The notes beneath the pieces are model-generated. The model searched no databases. It was not told where the DNA came from and saw only the letters and a program-made list of their open reading frames with translations. Positions 17,668-25,914 of a DNA stretch of 64,000 bases are shown here, one piece after another. Numbering within the stretch: the first letter of the stretch is position 1; the number at the start of each line of letters is the position of its first letter. This stretch comes from Pseudomonas cannabina (GTDB lineage: Bacteria > Pseudomonadota > Gammaproteobacteria > Pseudomonadales > Pseudomonadaceae): assembly GCF_900100365.1 (NCBI RefSeq), contig NZ_FNKU01000001.1, forward strand, positions 3,410,001 through 3,474,000. The letters are read 5' to 3'. A program made the position numbers and the translations under genes.

Positions 17668-18522
17668 GGTCTGTTCCCGTTTGCACGTAACCCATTGATC
17701 CTTATGAGAACAGCCCCGTATTGTTGGAGTTCTCACACAACACCAATACGAGCCTGCAATGCCCCGATTAATGCTCAGTGATGAGCACTGGCCGAAGCTA
17801 CGAGAAATTTTGCTACACGAATCGATCTACAACAAGCGAGATTTGCGCACCACGGTTGAAGGCATGCTGTATCGCATGCGTGTGGGTTGCCCTTGGCGAG
17901 ACCTGCCGAAAGCGTTTGGAAACTGGAGCAAGGTCTACAAGCGGTTCAATGCCTGGTCTGCTTCAGGCAAGTGGGTCAAGGTGCTTGAGGTGCTGATGAC
18001 TGATCCTGACATGGAGTGGGTCTTCATTGATGGCAGCTATGCCAAGGCTCATCAGCACAGCGCAGGTGCTGCCAGCACGCAGGACCAGGCCATCGGAAAA
18101 AGCCGAGCCGGTAACACCAGCAAGATTCACCTGGCTGTAGACGCTTGTGGGCTGCCTATTGCATTTGACGTGACCGCAGGCCAGACCAATGATTGTTCGC
18201 AGGCGGCCTCGTTGATTGCCAAGGTGCCCGATGCAGAAGTGATCATTGCGGACAAGGGCTACGACACTGAAGCGATACGGGCTCAGGTCGAGCAGCAAGG
18301 CAGCAAAGTGGTGATTCCACGAAAGCGCAATTCTCTGAAAGGGAACGCAGATCTGGACAAAGGGTTATATCGCAATCGACATCTCGTAGAAAACGCCTTC
18401 GCCCGGTTGAAGCATTTCCGGGCGGTGGCTTCTCGATTTGACAAACTCAAGAGAAACTATGAAAGCGTCATAGCAATGGCCTGCGCTTTTCTGTGGCTAC
18501 CAATGTGAAACGGGAACAGACC
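17668..18522 (+). mobile_element. IS5-family element, IS427-like (855 bp)
   Basis: The ends are perfect 15-base inverted repeats GGTCTGTTCCCGTTT. CTAG is present on both sides (17664-17667, 18523-18526). The left CTAG is shared with the MITE and the right one with the next IS, so three elements abut with no other DNA between them. Confidence 0.9.
17759..18508 (+). CDS. IS5-family transposase (249 codons)
   Basis: A compact DDE transposase. The N-terminal DUF4096-like part includes MRVGCPWRDLPKAFGNWSKV. Catalytic residues are in VFIDGSYAKAH, VIIADKGYDTEAI and RHLVENAFARLKHFR. It appears intact in one frame, without the frameshift used by some IS427 members. Confidence 0.9.
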   Translation: MPRLMLSDEHWPKLREILLHESIYNKRDLRTTVEGMLYRMRVGCPWRDLPKAFGNWSKVYKRFNAWSASGKWVKVLEVLMTDPDMEWVFIDGSYAKAHQHSAGAASTQDQAIGKSRAGNTSKIHLAVDACGLPIAFDVTAGQTNDCSQAASLIAKVPDAEVIIADKGYDTEAIRAQVEQQGSKVVIPRKRNSLKGNADLDKGLYRNRHLVENAFARLKHFRAVASRFDKLKRNYESVIAMACAFLWLPM

Positions 18523-18526
18523 CTAG

Positions 18527-19735
18527 GGAGACGCTGAACAATTAACCCGTTCGCACCGTCCCCATTTCCAAGCCGGTTTTTTTCAACCTGCCGGCCTTAT
18601 TTTACGTTTCTCGAGCAGATTTCTGCCCTCATTTTGCTGAAAGGCGGGCCAGTCCCGCCTTTCAGACGGATTTATCCTGCCGTCTGTTGTAAATACCGCT
18701 TGGCCAGCATCAGATTGGCCAACCCAAACAAACTGAACAACTGCGCTGTATTCTTTTCCAGCCCACGGTAGCGAACCTTGCGATGATTGAAGCGCACCTT
18801 GATTACCTGGAAGGGGTGCTCGACCTTGGCACGCAGTTGCGCCTTGGCATATTCAATTTTGCGCTTGACCCGATACAGCACGCTGCCTTCGCCGTGCTGC
18901 TTGTAACTGCTTGGCCGTTCTGCAATCGACCAGATAACGTCCCGTTCAGCATGCTCCGGTCGCTTGGCCGCACCGGTGTATCCAGCGTCACCCGAAACAT
19001 AGGTTTCGTCACCGTGAAGCAACTGGCCAACCTGGGTGACATCCGCCACGTTAGCGGCCGTCCCTACTACGCTGTGCACCAGCCCCGACGTGGCGTCTAC
19101 ACCAATGTGGGCCTTCATCCCAAAGTGCCATTGATTGCCTTTCCTGGCCTGATGCATCTCAGGATCACGCTTGCCTTCTCGGTTCTTGACCGAGGGCGGC
19201 GCGGCGATCAGAGTAGCGTCGACGATAGTGCCTTCCTTGAGCAGCAGCCCCCGGCTGGCCAGATGCTGGTTAATCGTTTCAAACAGCAGCCGGGTTAGCT
19301 GATGGACTTCCAGCAAGCGGCGAAAACGCAGCAAGGTGGTGGCATCCGGTGCAGACTCGCGACCCAGGTCGATACCCATAAAACCGCGGATGGCCTGGCT
19401 GTCGTAGACGGCATCTTCGCAACCTTCATCGGAGAAACCGAAACACTGCTGCACGACGTACATGCGCAACATGCGCGACACCCCTATCGCAGGGCGTCCG
19501 CGCTTGCCTGCGGTGTTGCTATAAAACGGCGCCACTTGCGCCTCCAGCAGGGCCCAGGGCACCAACTGTTCAAGGTCAGCCAGGAAGCGATCTCGGCGAG
19601 TCTGCTTTTTCTTGCCGGTATATTCGAGTTCGGAGAAGGTCTTCTGCACGCGCGTAACGCTCACGGAGAGGGAGGCTGTTGAAGGAACTTAGTGTGCCAA
19701 GGGTGGGGACAGTTGGCTATTTTTGCAGCGCCTCC
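18527..19735 (-). mobile_element. IS5-group element of 1209 bp, copy 1 (IS-1209)
   Basis: The outer ends are GGAGACGCTGAACAATTA (left as shown) and GGAGGCGCTGCAAAAATAGC (inward from the right). CTAG flanks both sides (18523-18526, 19736-19739). The same element occurs at 22432, 25915 and 37454. Its ends match MITE-1 over 10-11 bases, with the same A/G difference between the two ends. Confidence 0.92.
18672..19664 (-). CDS. IS5-group transposase of IS-1209, copy 1
   Basis: 330 residues starting at GTG. DDE residues lie in GTIVDATLIAAP, VSGDAGYTGAAK and KVEHPFQVIKVRF. DUF772-like and DDE_Tnp_1 regions follow the usual IS5 order. All four copies in the window encode the same protein, so the expansion is recent and the transposase is likely active. 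Confidence 0.93.
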   Translation of the reverse strand: MSVTRVQKTFSELEYTGKKKQTRRDRFLADLEQLVPWALLEAQVAPFYSNTAGKRGRPAIGVSRMLRMYVVQQCFGFSDEGCEDAVYDSQAIRGFMGIDLGRESAPDATTLLRFRRLLEVHQLTRLLFETINQHLASRGLLLKEGTIVDATLIAAPPSVKNREGKRDPEMHQARKGNQWHFGMKAHIGVDATSGLVHSVVGTAANVADVTQVGQLLHGDETYVSGDAGYTGAAKRPEHAERDVIWSIAERPSSYKQHGEGSVLYRVKRKIEYAKAQLRAKVEHPFQVIKVRFNHRKVRYRGLEKNTAQLFSLFGLANLMLAKRYLQQTAG

Positions 19736-19739
19736 CTAG

Positions 19740-20917
19740 GAGGGTGTAGACAAAATCATGTAGTGAGTCGGCGCGCGAGTATTCGAGCCTCGGCCAACCA
19801 AACCCATGCCTCGCTTACCGCAAAAAGGCGATCATGATGCATGATCAGTCGCCGAGCTCTCTCATTCCAGGCATGAGTTCGCTCCACTACCCATCGCTTG
19901 GGCATGACCACAAATCCAGTCTGAACAGGCTCCACGGAAAATAGATCGCCTTGTTCAGAGTGCCATTGCCCTGTTCTTCTGTTATTCGGGCCACGGATCA
20001 CTTGAACATCGATAGCGTGCAGTTGATGGGTGCGCTGTGCCCATTTTCCTGCGTACGCACTATCAACAAAAAGCGTGCTCAGTGACGGATATTTTTCCTT
20101 CGAGTACGCCACCGCATCATCCGCCGCGTCACGATCCTGCACGCTTGCAGCACTGATACTGACAGCCAGCAGCAGGCCCAATGTATCGACAATCAGACTT
20201 CGTTTACGCCCCTTCACTTTTTTGCCTGCGTCGTAGCCGCTGTCACCGCCTTGAGGAGAACTGCGGGTCGACTGTGAATCCAGGATCGCTGCTGACGGGC
20301 TGTCAGCGCGTTCTTCCCGCTCACGCCATTGAGCTCGCAAGCGATCATGCATTTGCTCGAACTTGCCTTGAGCGCTCCACCGGCGGAACGTTTTGTAGAC
20401 ATTGTCCCAATGAGGAAAATCGCGGGGTAGCATTCGCCATGAGCACCCCGTGCGTACGACATAGCAACAGGCTTCCAGCAACGTGCGCCGAGAGTGAAGC
20501 GGTGGCACTCCTCGTCCGCCCTGGCTTTCAAACAGGTCGGCGACCAGTGCCCACTCGGTATCTGTCAAGCAACTCGGATATAGCTGCTCCGGCAGTTGGC
20601 GGCGGTGGGTTTCATTGTAGCCATAGGCTTTATTAGGTTCAGGTGACTGAAAACTTCCCTTGGCCCGCTGCTTTACACGCGTAATCCCTGCCATTTTCAA
20701 CGCTTTTGCAAAGGTGTCGGGATGCGCAGTGATACCGGTTTCGGCGAAGAATACGAGCGCCAATTCGGCCTGGCTGGAATAGGGCTGTGCATGAGCGAGT
20801 TTCACCAGCACGGGATAGTGCTCGGCGGCAATCGAGCGAGGACGTCCGGTTTTAGGCATGGCTTGAGGGCTATTCAGACAAGGGAGTGAAAGTTTAATTT
20901 ATTTTGTCTACATCCTC
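19740..20917 (-). mobile_element. IS5-family element with 367-codon transposase, copy B (IS-367B, 1178 bp)
   Basis: Nearly identical to 13063-14240 and in the same orientation. The right end has one transition (ACATCCTC for ACACCCTC). It is flanked by TAG on the left (19737-19739, part of CTAG) and TAA on the right (20918-20920). Confidence 0.9.
19756..20859 (-). CDS. IS5-family transposase with N-terminal HTH extension (copy B)
   Basis: 367 residues, identical in sequence to the protein at 13079-14182, with the same DDE motifs and HTH extension. Apparently intact. Confidence 0.9.
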   Translation of the reverse strand: MPKTGRPRSIAAEHYPVLVKLAHAQPYSSQAELALVFFAETGITAHPDTFAKALKMAGITRVKQRAKGSFQSPEPNKAYGYNETHRRQLPEQLYPSCLTDTEWALVADLFESQGGRGVPPLHSRRTLLEACCYVVRTGCSWRMLPRDFPHWDNVYKTFRRWSAQGKFEQMHDRLRAQWREREERADSPSAAILDSQSTRSSPQGGDSGYDAGKKVKGRKRSLIVDTLGLLLAVSISAASVQDRDAADDAVAYSKEKYPSLSTLFVDSAYAGKWAQRTHQLHAIDVQVIRGPNNRRTGQWHSEQGDLFSVEPVQTGFVVMPKRWVVERTHAWNERARRLIMHHDRLFAVSEAWVWLAEARILARRLTT

Positions 20918-20920
20918 TAA

Positions 20921-22114
20921 GGAAACTCTGAAAAAGACTTCCTAATTTGGCAAAATCTCCGGACACCAGTCGCCGAGCTTTTCGATGATGAAACAGATGA
21001 CCTTCGCCGACGCCGAGTATGCCGGCAAGCGCAAGCAGACCCGTAAGGAATTGTTCCTGATCGAGATGGATCAGGTGGTGCCCTGGAAAGGTTTGATTGC
21101 CCTGATTGAGCCCTATTATCCAAAAGGAGAAGGTGGCCGGCCCGCCTACCCACTGATGGCGATGCTGCGTGTTCATCTGATGCAGAACTGGTTCGGCTAC
21201 AGCGATCCGGCGATGGAAGAAGCGCTGTATGAGACGACCATCCTGCGTCAGTTTTCAGGCCTGAGCCTGGAGCGCATTCCAGACGAAACCACGATTCTCA
21301 ACTTCCGTCATCTGCTGGAAAAGCACGAGTTGGCGACCGGGATTCTCGGCGTAATTAATGGTTATCTGGGCGACCGTGGCTTGTCGTTGCGTCAAGGCAC
21401 CATCGTCGATGCCACGCTGATCCACGCGCCCAGTTCGACCAAGAACAAGGATGGCAAACGCGATCCTGAGATGCATCAAACCAAGAAAGGTAACCAGTAC
21501 TATTTCGGCGCCAAGGCTCACATCGGCGCCGACGACGAGTCAGGCCTGGTGCACAGCGTGGTAGTAACAGCGGCCAATGTGGCAGACGTCACGCAGGTTG
21601 CCAAACTGCTACACGGCGAGGAAAACGTAGTCTGCGCCGACGCAGGTTACACCGGGGTTGAGAAGCGCGAAGAACATGCTGGGCGCAAGGTCATTTGGCA
21701 GATTGCCGCCCGCCGCAGCACTTACAAAAAGCACGGAAAACGCAGTGTTTTGTACAAGGCGATCCGCAAAATCGAGAAGGCCAAGGCCCAGGTTCGCGCC
21801 AAGGTCGAGCATCCGTTTCGGGTCATCAAACGCCAGTTTGGCTATGAAAAAGTGCGCTTTCGGGGCTTGGCCAAGAACACCGCGCAGATGGTGACGTTGT
21901 TCGCCCTGTCAAACCTGTGGATGGCCCGCCGACATTTGTTGGCGAGCGCAGGAGAGGTGCGCGTGTAATGCAGGAAATGGTTACCGCAAAAGGCTTTGCA
22001 GCGGCCGAAAGAGCTGAAAAGCGAAGATAATTGAGCAAATTTCGACATGCATCGTTTTTTGAAAAGTGCTGAGGACTCGGTAGCCGGAAAACATCCGGCT
22101 ACTTCAGACCTTCC
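20921..22114 (+). mobile_element. IS5-group element of 1194 bp (IS-1194)
   Basis: The ends are GGAAACTCTGAAAAAGAC (left) and GGAAGGTCTGAAGTAGCC (right, inward). The flanks are CTAA (20917-20920) and TTAA (22115-22118), both YTAR but not identical, which suggests a rearrangement after insertion. The ends match MITE-2. Confidence 0.88.
20985..21968 (+). CDS. IS5-group transposase of IS-1194
   Basis: 327 residues, about half identical by eye to the IS-1209 transposase. DDE residues are in GTIVDATLIHAP, VCADAGYTGVEK and KVEHPFRVIKRQF. It is full length and apparently intact, and is the likely source of transposase for MITE-2. Confidence 0.92.
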   Translation: MMKQMTFADAEYAGKRKQTRKELFLIEMDQVVPWKGLIALIEPYYPKGEGGRPAYPLMAMLRVHLMQNWFGYSDPAMEEALYETTILRQFSGLSLERIPDETTILNFRHLLEKHELATGILGVINGYLGDRGLSLRQGTIVDATLIHAPSSTKNKDGKRDPEMHQTKKGNQYYFGAKAHIGADDESGLVHSVVVTAANVADVTQVAKLLHGEENVVCADAGYTGVEKREEHAGRKVIWQIAARRSTYKKHGKRSVLYKAIRKIEKAKAQVRAKVEHPFRVIKRQFGYEKVRFRGLAKNTAQMVTLFALSNLWMARRHLLASAGEVRV

Positions 22115-22118
22115 TTAA

Positions 22119-22217
22119 GGAGGCGCTGATTTATTCGATTTTTCGTCCCTGCAACGCTCTGGAGGCCTTGATTTATCTGGGGGCAACAGCTGGGTTTTAG
22201 AATAAATCAGCGTCTCC
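22119..22217 (+). mobile_element. MITE-1 copy 5
   Basis: 99 bases with target duplication TTAA (22115-22118, 22218-22221). It abuts IS-1194, and the left TTAA is also the right flank of that IS. Confidence 0.92.
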
Positions 22218-22221
22218 TTAA

Positions 22222-22430
22222 ACGCAATCAGTAATTCAGAAGTTTGCTGTGAATGCGCACCGCGGCTGCTATTAAATAACTCTTTTTGCAGTCCGCCTAA
22301 ACTACGGAGCTGAGCTGCAAACGTCTTTATGTCTGCACAGAGTATCCGGTCTGATTGGTTCCGTATCCGGCGACTCAATCCTGCACAACGAATAAACATC
22401 GACAACGATATGCCTGCACCCTCAGCTTTA
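22222..22430 (-). pseudogene. Fragment of a MobC/TraJ-like relaxosome protein gene
   Basis: About 70 codons with no start or stop of their own, cut by IS-1209 on the right and by a MITE on the left. The reading AEGAGISLSMFIRCAGLSRR then a region with LRSLGGLQKELFNSSRG looks like the ribbon-helix-helix relaxosome accessory proteins (MobC/TraJ type) of mobilisable plasmids, which help the relaxase nick oriT. The assignment rests on this short stretch. Confidence 0.45.
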
Positions 22431-22431
22431 G

Positions 22432-23640
22432 GGAGGCGCTGCAAAAATAGCCAACTGTCCCCACCCTTGGCACACTAAGTTCCTTCAACAGCCTCCCTCT
22501 CCGTGAGCGTTACGCGCGTGCAGAAGACCTTCTCCGAACTCGAATATACCGGCAAGAAAAAGCAGACTCGCCGAGATCGCTTCCTGGCTGACCTTGAACA
22601 GTTGGTGCCCTGGGCCCTGCTGGAGGCGCAAGTGGCGCCGTTTTATAGCAACACCGCAGGCAAGCGCGGACGCCCTGCGATAGGGGTGTCGCGCATGTTG
22701 CGCATGTACGTCGTGCAGCAGTGTTTCGGTTTCTCCGATGAAGGTTGCGAAGATGCCGTCTACGACAGCCAGGCCATCCGCGGTTTTATGGGTATCGACC
22801 TGGGTCGCGAGTCTGCACCGGATGCCACCACCTTGCTGCGTTTTCGCCGCTTGCTGGAAGTCCATCAGCTAACCCGGCTGCTGTTTGAAACGATTAACCA
22901 GCATCTGGCCAGCCGGGGGCTGCTGCTCAAGGAAGGCACTATCGTCGACGCTACTCTGATCGCCGCGCCGCCCTCGGTCAAGAACCGAGAAGGCAAGCGT
23001 GATCCTGAGATGCATCAGGCCAGGAAAGGCAATCAATGGCACTTTGGGATGAAGGCCCACATTGGTGTAGACGCCACGTCGGGGCTGGTGCACAGCGTAG
23101 TAGGGACGGCCGCTAACGTGGCGGATGTCACCCAGGTTGGCCAGTTGCTTCACGGTGACGAAACCTATGTTTCGGGTGACGCTGGATACACCGGTGCGGC
23201 CAAGCGACCGGAGCATGCTGAACGGGACGTTATCTGGTCGATTGCAGAACGGCCAAGCAGTTACAAGCAGCACGGCGAAGGCAGCGTGCTGTATCGGGTC
23301 AAGCGCAAAATTGAATATGCCAAGGCGCAACTGCGTGCCAAGGTCGAGCACCCCTTCCAGGTAATCAAGGTGCGCTTCAATCATCGCAAGGTTCGCTACC
23401 GTGGGCTGGAAAAGAATACAGCGCAGTTGTTCAGTTTGTTTGGGTTGGCCAATCTGATGCTGGCCAAGCGGTATTTACAACAGACGGCAGGATAAATCCG
23501 TCTGAAAGGCGGGACTGGCCCGCCTTTCAGCAAAATGAGGGCAGAAATCTGCTCGAGAAACGTAAAATAAGGCCGGCAGGTTGAAAAAAACCGGCTTGGA
23601 AATGGGGACGGTGCGAACGGGTTAATTGTTCAGCGCCTCC
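22432..23640 (+). mobile_element. IS-1209 copy 2
   Basis: 1209 bases. The flanks are TTAG (22428-22431) and CTAG (23641-23644), not identical. Its right end reads GGAGGCGCTGAAC inward, where other copies have GGAGACGCTGAAC. Confidence 0.92.
22503..23495 (+). CDS. IS5-group transposase of IS-1209, copy 2
   Basis: 330 residues starting at GTG, the same protein as at 18672-19664, with the DDE motifs intact. Confidence 0.93.
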   Translation: MSVTRVQKTFSELEYTGKKKQTRRDRFLADLEQLVPWALLEAQVAPFYSNTAGKRGRPAIGVSRMLRMYVVQQCFGFSDEGCEDAVYDSQAIRGFMGIDLGRESAPDATTLLRFRRLLEVHQLTRLLFETINQHLASRGLLLKEGTIVDATLIAAPPSVKNREGKRDPEMHQARKGNQWHFGMKAHIGVDATSGLVHSVVGTAANVADVTQVGQLLHGDETYVSGDAGYTGAAKRPEHAERDVIWSIAERPSSYKQHGEGSVLYRVKRKIEYAKAQLRAKVEHPFQVIKVRFNHRKVRYRGLEKNTAQLFSLFGLANLMLAKRYLQQTAG

Positions 23641-23644
23641 CTAG

Positions 23645-23743
23645 GGAGACGCTGATTTATTCTAAAACCCAGCTGTTGCCCCCAGATAAATCAAGGCCTC
23701 CAGAGCGTTGCAGGGACGAAAAATCGAATAAATCAGCGCCTCC
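23645..23743 (-). mobile_element. MITE-1 copy 6
   Basis: 99 bases, target duplication CTAG (23641-23644, 23744-23747). It abuts IS-1209 copy 2 with a shared CTAG. Confidence 0.92.
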
Positions 23744-23748
23744 CTAGG

Positions 23749-24423
23749 TGGTGGGTTAAAGCGATCACCGATGTTCTGCCGAAAGATCTACAGACCCTGC
23801 TGCAGCAAAGTGGGTGGGAAGCAGGGTTGGAAGTTAGCGCTTACGAGAACGCCAAATCGCGGAATCAGGTACGTTGCTCAAAAGATTTTGAGGCCATCCC
23901 TTTCTATTCGGTGCAAGAGGCTGCATTCCAACTTGCATCAGGAAAATCATGGCCACTATGGATAAGCGAAGATGCTGCGCGGCAGACCTCTGCAATCGGT
24001 GAATGTCCGCCAGAACTCCATAAGGGATCAAAGGACGTCGTACTTGACCTTATTAAGGTGTTGGACAGTCGCAATTTCGGGCTCGGCGTGTCCAGCGAAC
24101 ACGAAAGTCGGTGGCGGCCATACGTCGTTCTCTTCTCAAGAAACAATCCGGCTAGCGAGGTGCTTGCAGGCGTAGTCCACTCGTACTTCTCTTGGCGACA
24201 GCGTCGAGATGAGCGCTCGCCCATGCTTTACGTGTCCGACGGAGCTACGTCCTATGCACCTCGGCTATTGGGCTTCGGTGACCATACCGCAGTCGTAAAC
24301 GGCCTTGATGTAATTCCTGCGGGCGATGGCCCCGGGGAGTTTTTCGGCTACAAAAATGCCTTGAAAGTGGTGGGTACTCCGAACGGACTTCAGTACATGG
24401 GCAAGCGAGTCCCATTGGTGTGA
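23749..24423 (+). pseudogene. 5'-truncated gene of unknown function
   Basis: The frame is open from the CTAG left by the MITE and runs about 224 codons to a stop at 24423; the only early starts are internal (TTG at 23827). The product is soluble-looking with no signal or membrane segment. Visible stretches include PLWISEDAARQTS, ESRWRPYVVLFSRNN and FFGYKNALKVVGTPNG. I do not recognise the family. It is convergent with the repA remnant and has a lower GC content than core genes, so it is probably plasmid or island cargo. Confidence 0.5.
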
Positions 24424-24445
24424 ATGTGTCCCGGTAATCGGCGCG

Positions 24446-24474
24446 AGGTGTTCATCTCATTGAGGTGAACACCT
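24446..24474. terminator. Stem-loop between the truncated gene and repA
   Basis: AGGTGTTCA and TGAACACCT form a perfect nine-base stem with an 11-base loop between two converging genes, with a short TTT on the plus side. Confidence 0.55.
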
Positions 24475-24497
24475 TTAGAACGCTAGCAGACGAATCT

Positions 24498-24845
24498 TCA
24501 GGCGCATTGATCTAAACTTCGTATTCGTTTTGACTGCTTTTTATCAGGCGGTATATGAAGCTGGGCGGGAGTCAGTTTGATATACTCTCGGTAGATTTCC
24601 ACGTGGGGACGGGCCTCAGGGTAAAACAATAGGGCTTCGTCGAGGCGTCTAATAAAAGTTTTCTTGAAGTCACGAGCACCTTGTTTATCCGTTGCGTAGT
24701 TGGCACCAAATTGCCTACGCAAACTTGAGATTGGTATCTTCATTTCTGTTCTTTTGGATTTCCGTAACGTGTACATCCTATAGACAAGCCAGGCGTAGAT
24801 ATCCATCGCTAGCGGCGAATGCCTTAGGCTTTGCAATGCTTCCAT
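24498..24845 (-). pseudogene. RepA 3' fragment
   Basis: 115 codons from an internal ATG. The frame is open further upstream to the MITE at 24930 (KWESSLTLNTDFFEA). It encodes the conserved C-terminal block of the RepA_C domain. Confidence 0.75.
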
Positions 24846-24929
24846 TTTGAGCGGAACTGGGGCGCTAATGATTGCTTCAAAGAAGTCTGTATTGAGTGTA
24901 AGACTGCTCTCCCATTTCTCGCAGTCTAG

Positions 24930-25028
24930 GGAGGCGCTGATTTATTCGATTTTTCGTCCCTGCAACGCTCTGGAGGCCTTGATTTATCTGGGGGCAACAG
25001 CTGGGTTTTAGAATAAATCAGCGTCTCC
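24930..25028 (+). mobile_element. MITE-1 copy 7, inside repA
   Basis: 99 bases, target duplication CTAG (24926-24929, 25029-25032). Confidence 0.92.
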
Positions 25029-25551
25029 CTAGTGTTCTAACATCCCAAAAGAAAAACGCTTTCTTTGCTACCATCATATTTTCAATTGTGATCGCGCCGC
25101 TGTTGCTTCCAGTTACTGAAATCATCGATCTTACAAGCCTTAATGTCTGCTCTTTAAGTTTGCCGATGTATCGACCATCGTTATGCAGTCCCAGTTTTTT
25201 AAGGAACGCCGACTGTGATTTACCCAGCCCTATCACGGGGCTTTGAGTTTTGACTGCTTCAGTGCAGATCCAAGCCAGTAGCAATCTCGGTAGGCTTCCA
25301 TACGGTACTCCGATATGTGGAGGTGCCGAAATCGATAGCTTCAACCATTCCGTACCGCGTTCAAAATAATGAATACCAGGGTCGCTATGAGGAAAGGTAG
25401 CCTGTACTAGAAAACGGGTCGTGAACGCCGTGGGACCCGGTTTCGTTCTCTGAGCAGCTTCCATCCGAGTCGCGTCATTCATCATGCGGAGCAAGCGGGG
25501 GTTAAGCTCCCAAGATATTTCATCCAGAGCATTATTTTTAGCGAGGCTCAT
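25018..25551 (-). pseudogene. RepA 5' fragment
   Basis: 177 codons from the native ATG, ending RTLGRR-stop where the last four residues and the stop come from the target site and the MITE end. It carries the N-terminal and central RepA motifs, and could yield a truncated initiator if expressed. Confidence 0.75.
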
Positions 25552-25558
25552 TTTTACC

Positions 25559-25707
25559 TCAGCGAACAGCTTGCGTTAGTCGTTTCTCACATTTATGGCT
25601 TAACCACGCTGACACCTCTGCCTCAATCCAGCCGACGGCTCTGATGCCTAGTGGTACTGGTCTTGGAAAGCTTCCGTTGTTTATCAGAAAGTAGATCCCT
25701 GACTTAG
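25559..25707 (-). pseudogene. AlpA-family regulator, 5'-truncated by a MITE
   Basis: 49 codons without a start: KSGIYFLINNGSFPRPVPL then GIRAVGWIEAEVSAWLSHK. This is the characteristic MerR-like helix-turn-helix and wing of AlpA/Prophage CP4-57 regulators, small DNA-binding proteins of integrative elements and plasmids that act on integrase or rep genes. The stop lies just before the repA start, so the two formed one transcript. The N-terminal dozen or so residues are missing at the TTAG of the MITE. Confidence 0.75.
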
Positions 25708-25806
25708 GGAGACGCTGATTTATTCTAAAACCCAGCTGTTGCCCCCAGATAAATCAAGGCCTCCAGAGCGTTGCAGGGACGAAAAATCGAATAAATCAGC
25801 GCCTCC
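25708..25806 (-). mobile_element. MITE-1 copy 8, inside the alpA-like gene
   Basis: 99 bases, target duplication TTAG (25704-25707, 25807-25810). Confidence 0.92.
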
Positions 25807-25810
25807 TTAG

Positions 25811-25910
25811 GTATCCTCTGAAAAAGCCCATTTTTTTGGAGAGGAACCGGGCTGGAGCGCCTGTATTTACTGGCTTCGACTTTTGAAGAAAAGGCTTTTT
25901 CAGACCTTCC
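25811..25910 (+). mobile_element. MITE-2 copy 2
   Basis: 100 bases, identical by eye to the copy at 14244. Target duplication TTAG (25807-25810, 25911-25914). It abuts MITE-1 copy 8 on the left and IS-1209 copy 3 on the right, sharing a TTAG with each. Confidence 0.88.
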
Positions 25911-25914
25911 TTAG

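Larger units (their letters stand above)
24498..25551 (-). pseudogene. repA: Plasmid replication initiator RepA, split by a MITE
   Basis: Two minus-strand frames on either side of a MITE-1 copy fall into one phase when 103 bases are removed, giving one frame of about 316 codons. The product fits the RepA_C (PF04796) plasmid initiator family: FLVQATFPHSDPG, then VPYGSLPRLLLAWICTEAV, and after the MITE FFEAIISAPVPLKMEALQSL, LAMDIYAWLVYRM and FKKTFIRRLDEALLFYPEA. The start ATG at 25551 has GAGGT five bases upstream, overlapping the stop of the preceding alpA-like frame. A chromosomal plasmid initiator implies an integrated plasmid, and it is now broken. Confidence 0.85.

Noticed and set aside
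22115..22444. 109-codon frame as a gene
   Set aside because: It begins in IS-1209 and ends in a MITE; only the central 70 codons are real, as a mobC-like fragment.
23749..24423. Type III effector gene
   Set aside because: No hrp box can be seen because the 5' end is gone, and I recognise no effector motif.
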